A stretch of 5,771 nt of DNA from Candidatus Woesearchaeota archaeon. GTDB taxonomy: Archaea > Nanobdellota > Nanobdellia > Woesearchaeales > UBA12501. A program made the translations under genes and the position numbers. This document shows positions 1 through 4,415 of this stretch, one piece after another (position 1 is the first letter of the stretch; each line of letters starts with the position of its first letter). The notes beneath the pieces were generated by a model. It saw only the letters and a list, made by a program, of their open reading frames with translations. It did not search any database and was not told the DNA's origin. The stretch covers positions 1-5,771 of the forward strand of contig JACOVM010000015.1 of NCBI GenBank assembly GCA_016177345.1, in the 5' to 3' direction.

Positions 1-2
1 GA

Positions 3-140
3 GGATACGGGCTCCCGCAAAACGTGATCAGGACACGTCGCTTGGCAGCAGTGCCAATCACCAAAATTAAGATTCGGGACAGAGCCTGTGGTAAAGGCCT
101 AGAAGCCAAAAGAAGAGAAGGGCAAGATAAAAGTTCGTAA
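3..140 (+). CDS. Possible C-terminal end of a gene entering from the left (partial, unrecognised)
   Basis: From position 3 a frame stays open for 45 codons and ends in TAA at 138-140, four bases before the stop codon of the convergent gene on the other strand. The other two plus-strand frames close sooner. The predicted peptide begins GYGLPQNVIRTRRLAAVP and ends in a Lys/Arg/Glu-rich tail (EAKRREGQDKSS), typical of a disordered basic C-terminus. I do not recognise a family and assign no function. The tail-to-tail fit with the neighbour favours a real gene, but 45 open codons can arise by chance, so this is tentative. It also overlaps the T-rich stretch, read on the minus strand, that may terminate the neighbour. 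Confidence 0.4.
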   Translation, partial: GYGLPQNVIRTRRLAAVPITKIKIRDRACGKGLEAKRREGQDKSS

Positions 141-144
141 TTGT

Positions 145-975
145 TTAATTCATAGCATTCCCTATTGGTCTTTTTCTTGCTTCGGCAGCTCCAGTCATTA
201 TTTCCACAATTCGGTCGAGCGCTGTATGCCTGGTATCCATGAAATAGGCTACTTGTTGTGGTATGGTCGTGAGGCTTTCTGAGGCTGCTTGCCTTGCTTC
301 TACGGGAAGTGGAGTTCCAACAAGTTCGTCATATACTCGAATAGGGGGAACAGCAACGATGCGCCTACCGCTAATGCCTACTGTTCTTGTTTCACTATTG
401 CAGCTAAAAATGTCAACATGAATTCGCTTGCCAACCTGCTCATTATGATATCTCCCTTCTGTCTTTGGAACATACCTTCGTTCCATTGCAAGAATAAGGT
501 CGTATCCATCGTGTGGTTGGAATGGCTTCATGCTTTTTGGAAGGTACTGATCAGAAATACCTGCTCCTCGCAGGGCTTTGTCCCGTATACCTATTTGATG
601 CTGCATTCGAAGAGGCCGAATAACAGCATAGAGCCTGCGCATATCATCCTTATCCTTATTTGATAATTCCGCAATCTTTTCTGGCGTCACTCCGCCACTG
701 AATTGTGCATAGTAGACTGCAACGTCCTGAATAAGCTCTGGCGGAACAACGCCATCCTCTTCAAATGCATGGCAAAGAAGGGGGATAATCCTCGATGGCG
801 CCTCAGTATTTGTGGTGATAAGCTCCACGTCAAGGCCGCCGCTCGTAACAGAAATACGATCACTAAGCTCTCTTCGCTCTTCATGAAGAACAGAGGCCAT
901 TACTGCTTCAAAGATCGGCCCACGCAAGATATTAGCAGAGCCAACACCAGCAACACGAAAAGGAGTTCCGTTCAT
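145..975 (-). CDS. Low-molecular-weight protein-tyrosine-phosphatase-like protein, catalytic Cys lost
   Basis: This 276-aa protein resembles the low-molecular-weight protein tyrosine phosphatase (LMW-PTP) fold. Residues 11-20 (VGSANILRGP) align without gaps to the family P-loop V-C-x-G-N-I-C-R-S-P, followed by the expected helix (IFEAVMASVL) and second strand (ISVTSGG, 41-47). Residues 158-168 (YDLILAMERRY) match the conserved YDLILxMexxh segment. The family nucleophile Cys is Gly12 here and the P-loop Ser is Gly19, while Asn15 and Arg18 remain. The general-acid Asp-Pro pair is not clear; VYDE at 214-217 is the nearest candidate. At 276 aa it is much longer than the usual 140-160 aa, mainly because about 85 residues (51-135) are inserted between strand 2 and the conserved middle. 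It is therefore probably not a phosphatase of the standard type; a binding or regulatory role is inference. ATG 975 is the only usual start in frame after an upstream TAG; a GTGAT match to the anti-SD lies 9 nt before it. The minus strand after the stop is T-rich (about 133-105), a possible terminator. Confidence 0.75.
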   Translation of the reverse strand: MNGTPFRVAGVGSANILRGPIFEAVMASVLHEERRELSDRISVTSGGLDVELITTNTEAPSRIIPLLCHAFEEDGVVPPELIQDVAVYYAQFSGGVTPEKIAELSNKDKDDMRRLYAVIRPLRMQHQIGIRDKALRGAGISDQYLPKSMKPFQPHDGYDLILAMERRYVPKTEGRYHNEQVGKRIHVDIFSCNSETRTVGISGRRIVAVPPIRVYDELVGTPLPVEARQAASESLTTIPQQVAYFMDTRHTALDRIVEIMTGAAEARKRPIGNAMN

Positions 976-1034
976 CTGACATTCATCACATTTTTGGGAT
1001 TTACCAAAGGATTCACCTGCCTATTTATGGGGTT

Positions 1035-1042
1035 TATTTAAG
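1035..1042 (-). promoter_or_regulatory. TATA box for the phosphatase-like gene
   Basis: CTTAAATA on the minus strand resembles the archaeal box A consensus TTTAWATA. A start site about 25 nt downstream would fall near 1012, giving a leader of roughly 37 nt before the ATG at 975. An AGGTGA at 1013-1018 lies too far from that ATG to serve it. Confidence 0.45.
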
Positions 1043-1057
1043 GTTTGTGGTAAGTAC

Positions 1058-1118
1058 CAATGCCTTTTCTTTCCTCTTTGGCACAACTATTAAGCCATAT
1101 CGGAAAGAAAAGGCATTG
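1058..1118. repeat. 17-bp perfect inverted repeat with a second inner stem
   Basis: CAATGCCTTTTCTTTCC at 1058-1074 is the exact reverse complement of 1102-1118. Inside the 27-nt spacer, TGGC (1079-1082) can pair with GCCA (1094-1097), extending the hairpin across an internal loop of four bases on each side. On both strands the 5' arm is pyrimidine-rich, and on the plus strand the hairpin is followed by TTTTT (1120-1124). It lies between two divergent genes, so neither known transcript ends here. Possible roles are blocking transcription between the two promoters or ending an unseen small RNA. Confidence 0.75.
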
Positions 1119-1167
1119 CTTTTTAAGAATAGCCATCCGTATGTACAACTACGTCGACGTGTAGGGA

Positions 1168-1194
1168 GGGGTTCTGAGCAAGACTCAGAACCCC
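1168..1194. repeat. 11-bp perfect hairpin, 5-nt loop
   Basis: GGGGTTCTGAG (1168-1178) pairs perfectly with CTCAGAACCCC (1184-1194) around a CAAGA loop. It ends 7 nt before the ATG of a doubtful small ORF and lies just after a 10-bp palindrome, ACGTCGACGT (1151-1160). No T-run follows on the plus strand, which argues against a plain terminator. It is probably the 5' part of a structured RNA or leader; the role is unknown. Confidence 0.7.
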
Positions 1195-1201
1195 AAAAGT
1201 A

Positions 1202-1405
1202 ATGGCGAACACGAGATTTATGCTTGCCCTCGCATCAAGCTATTGGGCTGCGGAGATACAGCAGGGAGGGGCCACGCAAAACTCGCCTTCGGTATCATAC
1301 ACTATAAAGGATGCTGGAACAGAAGACATGCGAGTTTTGTGCGATTTTTGTATGATCTTGCTCGACAAACATTATATACCACTTCATTCATCTTGTTTTC
1401 CATGA
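1202..1405 (+). CDS. Doubtful small ORF overlapping the kinase start by ATGA
   Basis: This 67-codon ORF starts at ATG 1202 and its TGA overlaps the kinase ATG (ATGA at 1402-1405), the arrangement of translationally coupled genes. Against it, there is no Shine-Dalgarno site before the ATG, the kinase has its own well-placed TATA box inside the ORF, and the peptide (begins MANTRFMLALASSYW, three Cys near the end) resembles no family I know. The same DNA has several RNA-like stems. I think a non-coding or leader region is at least as likely. Confidence 0.2.
   Translation: MANTRFMLALASSYWAAEIQQGGATQNSPSVSYTIKDAGTEDMRVLCDFCMILLDKHYIPLHSSCFP
1222..1356 (+). ncRNA. Candidate structured RNA with pseudoknot-like pairing
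   Basis: Several short complementary segments sit close together: GCTTG 1222-1226 with CAAGC 1236-1240; GCTG 1247-1250 with CAGC 1259-1262; CAAAACTCGC 1277-1286 with GCGAGTTTTG 1330-1339 (10 bp, perfect); and ATCATAC 1294-1300 with GTATGAT 1350-1356. The last two interleave, which makes a pseudoknot if both form. With the 11-bp hairpin at 1168-1194 this suggests a folded RNA of about 200 nt ahead of the kinase gene. The TTTTTAAGAATA stretch near 1120-1131 could be its promoter. It matches no RNA family I recognise, and chance pairing of the short stems is possible. Confidence 0.3.
1372..1378 (+). promoter_or_regulatory. TATA box of the UPF0200 kinase-like gene (leaderless)
   Basis: TTATATA is centred 27 nt before the ATG at 1402, the archaeal TATA-to-start-site distance. 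Transcription would begin at or next to the A of the ATG. The bases before the ATG are pyrimidine-rich (CTTGTTTTCC) with no Shine-Dalgarno site, which supports a leaderless mRNA. Confidence 0.7.
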
Positions 1406-1944
1406 CTATCATCGCCCTTGTTGGGATGCCAGGGAGTGGAAAGAGCACGGTTGCTGCTTTGCTGGAGAAAAAGGGGTTTGTGCGCGTACGGCTCGGGGAT
1501 ATTGTTGATCAGGAGCTTCGGCAGCGCAGCATGAAGAGGTCAGAAGCGACAGAGAAAATTGTCCGAAATGAGATTCGTGACACTCATGGCATGCACGCTT
1601 TTGCGCTCTTAAACCTTCCACGAATCAAAAAGGTTCAAGCACGGGGAAAAAACATCGTTATTGATGGCATGAAGAGCCTTGAAGAGTTTGAATTTCTCAA
1701 GGAAGAGCTTCGAGATTTTATTGTTCTTGCGGTCCACTCGCCAAAGGCTGTTCGCCACCAGCGCCTTCAGCACCGGCAAGAGCGGCCATTAACAAAAGAA
1801 CAAGCAGAAGCTCGTGATGCCGAGGAGATTGAGAAAGCAAACTGCATCGGCCCAATTGCGCGAGCTGATGCAACCGTGATTAACGAGGGGAACGTAGAAC
1901 AGCTGCGGAAGAACGTTGATGCGATTCTTCGGGCGCTGGAGTGA
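1402..1944 (+). CDS. UPF0200 family archaeal P-loop kinase-like protein
   Basis: This 180-aa protein has the length and motif order of the archaeal UPF0200 family, P-loop NTPases related to nucleoside-monophosphate and dephospho-CoA kinases. The Walker A motif GMPGSGKST is at residues 8-16. LGD (31-33) starts the substrate-side region, VIDGMKS (86-92) takes the Walker-B-like position, HSPKAVR (112-118) follows, and the C-terminal signature IGPIARADATVINEG spans 149-163. It is cytosolic with no membrane segment. ATP-dependent phosphoryl transfer is expected from the fold, but the substrate cannot be read from sequence. The frame is open upstream to at least 1243, but ATG 1402 places the Walker A loop at the usual position and lies 27 nt from a TATA box, so I start there. 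The last 65 bp overlap the convergent gene on the other strand. No T-rich terminator is seen after the stop. Confidence 0.88.
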   Translation: MTIIALVGMPGSGKSTVAALLEKKGFVRVRLGDIVDQELRQRSMKRSEATEKIVRNEIRDTHGMHAFALLNLPRIKKVQARGKNIVIDGMKSLEEFEFLKEELRDFIVLAVHSPKAVRHQRLQHRQERPLTKEQAEARDAEEIEKANCIGPIARADATVINEGNVEQLRKNVDAILRALE

Positions 1945-2278
1945 TGCCTGGTTCGGCATGTCCATTCTTGTAAAAGTCAACAATGGCTACAGAATAAGGG
2001 CCGTTGATGTCACTTGTTTCCTGATACGTTTCTTCCCTGATCAAAAAGGATGACGCGCCGCGTCGCTGCGCAGCTTTCCCCGCACGATCTTCTAATGCAT
2101 GGCGAAGACGCTCTCCGTAGCCAGGATAGCCTCGAACATAGACGGAAAAATAAGGATCGGGATTCCTCTGGCTGTTCTGGTTAGTAACTGCAGAGATGTC
2201 TCGGGAAGGAGACCTATTCGCCATAGCTGGAAGCGCTGCATCAACTCTTTCTGCAAGGCCAAGTTCTCGAACAACCAT
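1880..2278 (-). CDS. Hypothetical protein, 132 aa, unrecognised
   Basis: I do not recognise the family. The case for a real gene rests on expression signals: AGGTGA (2284-2289) lies 5 nt before the ATG, and TTTATAAA (2333-2340) is about 58 nt upstream, giving a leader of roughly 30 nt. Residues about 1-20 look helical, about 20-40 are polar and probably disordered (Ser/Asn/Gln-rich), and about 41-98 look folded: a strand (PYFSVYVRGYPG), an Arg/Ala-rich helix (YGERLRHALEDRAGKAAQRRG), then two strands (SSFLIREE and YSVAIVDFYKNG). That suggests one small alpha/beta domain. The tail (GITPAPEESHQRSS onward) is probably disordered and lies in the 65-bp antisense overlap with the kinase gene. No signal peptide, membrane segment, Cys pair or catalytic motif is visible. 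A frameshift that extended the tail is possible. Confidence 0.7.
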   Translation of the reverse strand: MVVRELGLAERVDAALPAMANRSPSRDISAVTNQNSQRNPDPYFSVYVRGYPGYGERLRHALEDRAGKAAQRRGASSFLIREETYQETSDINGPYSVAIVDFYKNGHAEPGITPAPEESHQRSSAAVLRSPR

Positions 2279-2283
2279 GCCCT

Positions 2284-2289
2284 CACCTC
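2284..2289 (-). promoter_or_regulatory. Strong Shine-Dalgarno site of the 132-aa hypothetical gene
   Basis: AGGTGA (within GAGGTGA) is complementary to the archaeal 16S rRNA 3' end (CACCTCCT) and sits 5 nt before the ATG at 2278. It fixes that start codon. Confidence 0.75.
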
Positions 2290-2332
2290 AAGGCCAGCAC
2301 GAGAAGCAAACAGAAAATGAGGGATAAGGAAG

Positions 2333-2340
2333 TTTATAAA
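2333..2340 (-). promoter_or_regulatory. TATA box of the 132-aa hypothetical gene
   Basis: TTTATAAA on the minus strand is nearly the archaeal box A consensus and is preceded by an A-rich stretch (CAAAAAAA) in the BRE position. A start site near 2310 is expected. It lies in the 75-bp gap behind the peptidase stop codon, so the two genes need not share a transcript. Confidence 0.75.
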
Positions 2341-2353
2341 TTTTTTTGCAGAG

Positions 2354-3763
2354 TTAAGGTTGAAGTTTTGGTAAAGTCGCTATGCGCTGCAGATAATCTG
2401 AGATTACCTTTACTCCTTTTTCTGCCTGGCTAAATTTGAATTCTTCATTTGGCGCATGATACCCATCATCCACCCTGCTTATTGCCAGCAATACAATAGG
2501 GGCTTGTGGAAAACGCTCTTGAAATACAGGAAGGGCGCCAATAGTTCCGCCACACCCATCATACACGGGCTTTCTTCCAAATCCAACCTCACAAGCATCA
2601 GCAGCTGCTAGCACGTAAGGGTTATCTATGGCAACAGAGACTGCCCTACTCCCTTTTACTTTTTTGACATCAAGCTTTACATTAAGCAAGTCAAGTTGAG
2701 CGAGATAGTGGTGGAGATGCCTTTCAAAATACGCAAAAACTGCATCTGGGTCTTGCTGCCCAACTAGTCTCATAGTGACTTGGGCACTTGCCATAGGTGG
2801 AATCTTTGTTCCCTCCAATCCCCCTTTATAGTTGTGGATTTCAAAGGTTGGTTCAAACCAATTGCGTCGAAGAGCGTCAAGCGTACTCTGGCGATAACAA
2901 GCCCCGGCACGGAGATCTCGTTTGTATCGCTCAAGATCAAATCCATCAGCGACTTTTTGGAGGTTTAGTTTTGCTTCTCCTTCAATACGCGGAACTCCGT
3001 CATAAAAAGTGGGGATATTAACTTTTCTTGTTGCCATATTATAGCAGGAAGCTAAAACTGTGGTTAGAACATTCATCGGGTTAACGGCAATTCCCCCGCC
3101 AAGTCCAGAATGAATTGCCTGCGTTCCTGTTGTTACGGTAACTTCTGCAGCCAGTAAGCCTCTCAAAGAAGAGGAGATAGCTGGATTGTCACCCTGGAAA
3201 ACAGTGTCGCATACTAAGATGGAGTGGGGTGTTGGGAGCAGTTGCTGGTCAATGCTTTCTTGAATGAGCTTATCAAAACCAGTGCTTCCCGCTTCTTCTT
3301 TTGTTTCATGCACAAGCGCAACATTTACCTTTAGTTTTCCAGCAGCGCGGAGATAATTCACGGCATGCAACGTGGTTAGCATCGGCCCTTTATCATCAGT
3401 TGCTCCCCTACCAACAATTTTTTCATCAGTTACTGCTGGCAAAAATGCCTTTGTTAACCAGCCCTCTCCCTCTGGCTGAACATCAAGGTGATTATACACT
3501 ATAATCCAGGGAGCATTTGGGTCTACTTGCAGCGTTGCCACCAGCCCTGCTACAAAATTCTCAGAAGGGTCTCCTTTGCTTTGCAGAATATGAGTGGTAA
3601 ACCCGTAGCCTCTCGCAATACTTGCTGTTTCTTGGACAATTCTTAGCAAGTCTCCAACATGTTCAGGCTCTTGGCTGCTGCTAGGGATGGCAACAAGCCT
3701 CGCAAGCTGCTGCCGAAATTCAGGCATTGCATCCTTGAGATAATCATCGATGTTTTCACCCAT
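2354..3763 (-). CDS. M20 family metallopeptidase (dipeptidase/deacylase type)
   Basis: This 469-aa protein is an M20 zinc-dependent hydrolase, a family that cleaves dipeptides or N-acyl amino acids in the cytoplasm with two metal ions. The ligand motifs are all present: NHLDVQP with His92 and Asp94; GRGATDDKG with bridging Asp123; KEEAG with the base Glu156 and ligand Glu157; Asp186 in LVCDT; and YHAPNE with His436. The lid/dimerisation domain (about 200-330) carries the expected HSG at 218-220, and GCGGTIGALP (403-412) is the substrate-side Gly-rich loop. Length and the HAPNE motif fit the CNDP/ArgE/DapE-like subgroup; the exact substrate is unclear. The frame is open upstream to 3985, but those 74 codons lie in the inserted element and its flank and show no M20 homology. 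ATG 3763 starts at the family N-terminus (ENIDDYLKDAMPEF) and is 28 nt from a TATA box, so a leaderless mRNA is likely. Confidence 0.92.
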   Translation of the reverse strand: MGENIDDYLKDAMPEFRQQLARLVAIPSSSQEPEHVGDLLRIVQETASIARGYGFTTHILQSKGDPSENFVAGLVATLQVDPNAPWIIVYNHLDVQPEGEGWLTKAFLPAVTDEKIVGRGATDDKGPMLTTLHAVNYLRAAGKLKVNVALVHETKEEAGSTGFDKLIQESIDQQLLPTPHSILVCDTVFQGDNPAISSSLRGLLAAEVTVTTGTQAIHSGLGGGIAVNPMNVLTTVLASCYNMATRKVNIPTFYDGVPRIEGEAKLNLQKVADGFDLERYKRDLRAGACYRQSTLDALRRNWFEPTFEIHNYKGGLEGTKIPPMASAQVTMRLVGQQDPDAVFAYFERHLHHYLAQLDLLNVKLDVKKVKGSRAVSVAIDNPYVLAAADACEVGFGRKPVYDGCGGTIGALPVFQERFPQAPIVLLAISRVDDGYHAPNEEFKFSQAEKGVKVISDYLQRIATLPKLQP

Positions 3764-3786
3764 CCATCTAAGGAGTTGTGTTATGT

Positions 3787-3795
3787 TATTTAAAA
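3787..3795 (-). promoter_or_regulatory. TATA box of the M20 peptidase gene (leaderless)
   Basis: TTTTAAATA on the minus strand is centred 28 nt from the ATG at 3763, so transcription should begin almost at the start codon. No Shine-Dalgarno site lies before the ATG. The inserted element begins 14 bp upstream of this box, so the core promoter survives but the DNA just upstream of it was replaced. Confidence 0.7.
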
Positions 3796-3800
3796 TTATG

Positions 3801-3808
3801 CATTTTAA
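3801..3808. repeat. Target-site duplication, left copy
   Basis: CATTTTAA directly abuts the left terminal repeat of the inserted element and is repeated exactly at 3990-3997 beyond its right end. This is an 8-bp duplication as left by DDE transposase insertion. Confidence 0.8.
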
Positions 3809-3989
3809 GTATGTGCATAGCATCCTAAGGTCGAAACTCCACCAATATTCACCTTCGAGCGCGTCGCGGGGGGTTGTCTCCGAGCGTAGCGAGCGAGATG
3901 CCAAAAATCCGCAGATTTTTGAGCATCCCCTACGGGGACGCAGCGCCATCAGGCTCACGTCAAGAGTTTCGAAGATGCTATGCACATAC
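3809..3989. mobile_element. MITE-like non-autonomous element, 181 bp
   Basis: The ends are perfect 16-bp inverted repeats, GTATGTGCATAGCATC (3809-3824) and its complement (3974-3989). A further 9-bp inverted match, TCGAAACTC (3831-3839) with 3964-3972, is offset by a 5-nt difference in spacer length. Exact 8-bp direct repeats flank it. The interior is GC-rich against AT-rich flanks and holds nested hairpins: CAAAAATC/GATTTTTG around CGCA (3902-3921, with ATGC/GCAT outside) and CCCC/GGGG (3927-3937). CGAGCG occurs twice near 3881-3893. There is no room for a transposase, so it would need one in trans. The parent IS family cannot be named from the ends; an 8-bp duplication is compatible with several families. 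Its chance open frame reads into the peptidase gene, but this is not thought to be translated. Confidence 0.82.
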
Positions 3990-3997
3990 CATTTTAA
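3990..3997. repeat. Target-site duplication, right copy
   Basis: CATTTTAA directly after the right terminal repeat, identical to 3801-3808. Removing the element and one copy would rebuild a continuous AT-rich sequence upstream of the peptidase promoter. Confidence 0.8.
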
Positions 3998-4007
3998 AGT
4001 TACCTTG

Positions 4008-4070
4008 CTGCTGTTTTTTTCTTCTTTTCTCCCTCACTTATTAGGGGAGAAAAGAAGAAAAAAACAGCAG
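4008..4070. terminator. 26-bp perfect inverted repeat with T-rich arms, likely two-way terminator
   Basis: 4008-4033 is the exact reverse complement of 4045-4070, with an 11-nt loop. In either direction the first arm is a long pyrimidine tract with a run of seven T. Archaeal RNA polymerase stops at T-rich tracts even without a hairpin. Read on the minus strand, the tract starts 27 nt after the DUF167 gene's stop, which fits termination of that gene before the M20 promoter. The perfect palindrome means the same signal faces plus-strand transcripts. Confidence 0.6.
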
Positions 4071-4097
4071 AATGGTGTTCTAGTGTGATAGCAAGAG

Positions 4098-4364
4098 TTA
4101 GTGTACCTTTTCTGAAATACTGATTATCTTTTCTCTTGATTTTGCGCCATGAGTAATTTGTACTTTTTTCTTCAGCAGCTTTGAGAGAAAGTTGATAAGT
4201 TCCTTATTTGCCTTATCCTTCTCCGGCGGTGCGGCAACAGCAATGCGAAGCGCTTTTCGTGATTCATACCAGCCGAGAATCTCACTTCTTCTGGCATTTG
4301 GTTTAACGAGTATGGCGATACGATTATTCATGAGGTGCTTTGAGATGTCAGTTGTTTTGTCCAT
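4098..4364 (-). CDS. DUF167 / YggU family protein
   Basis: This 88-aa protein belongs to the small DUF167 (YggU) family found in bacteria, archaea and eukaryotes, whose biochemical role is not established. The family marks are visible: KPNARRSEI (21-29) at the first conserved strand and turn, LRIAVAAPPEKDKANKELI (39-57) containing the APPxxxxAN block, and THGAKSREKIISI (71-83) with the conserved Gly-x-x-x-Arg-x-Lys. The usual Gly of GKAN is Asp here (DKAN). The length is close to the family norm. ATG 4364 lies about 25 nt from a TATA box and has no Shine-Dalgarno site, so a leaderless mRNA is likely; Met12 is a possible alternative start. The gene diverges from the PIN-domain gene and apparently shares its TATA box. 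A T-rich inverted repeat follows the stop. Confidence 0.9.
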   Translation of the reverse strand: MDKTTDISKHLMNNRIAILVKPNARRSEILGWYESRKALRIAVAAPPEKDKANKELINFLSKLLKKKVQITHGAKSREKIISISEKVH

Positions 4365-4385
4365 CGTCTACTCCAACGCAGCAAT

Positions 4386-4394
4386 ATTTATAAT
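4386..4394. promoter_or_regulatory. Single TATA box shared by two divergent leaderless genes
   Basis: Read on the plus strand, TTTATAAT (4387-4394) is centred about 25.5 nt before ATG 4416. Read on the minus strand, TTATAAAT (4393-4386) is centred about 25.5 nt before ATG 4364. The near-palindromic sequence ATATTTATAAT thus lies at the midpoint of the 51-bp gap, at the correct distance for leaderless start sites both ways. No second TATA-like site or Shine-Dalgarno site is evident in the gap. Confidence 0.7.
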
Positions 4395-4415
4395 GATTTT
4401 TGTTTTCTTCAAGGC

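Noticed and set aside
289..663. Plus-strand ORF of 124 codons inside the phosphatase-like gene
   Set aside because: It lies wholly antisense to a gene with clear family motifs, and its peptide is rich in Cys, Ser and Asn without domain pattern.
703..1041. Plus-strand ORF of 112 codons over the start of the phosphatase-like gene
   Set aside because: Antisense shadow with no promoter or ribosome site, ending in the neighbour's promoter region.
1168..1194. tRNA T-arm suggested by GGTTC in the hairpin
   Set aside because: The stem is 11 bp with a CAAGA loop, and no acceptor, D or anticodon arms fit around it on either strand.
1168..1194. Bacterial-type intrinsic terminator
   Set aside because: No T-run follows the GC-rich stem on either strand, and no gene ends just before it.
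1789..1983. Minus-strand ORF of 64 codons over the end of the kinase gene
   Set aside because: Antisense to conserved kinase motifs and without its own signals; the competing frame ending at 1880 has a strong promoter and SD.
3750..4088. Plus-strand ORF of 112 codons across the MITE
   Set aside because: It is built from the mobile element and the T-rich inverted repeat (its end is a run of Lys-rich codons from the right arm); no coding evidence.
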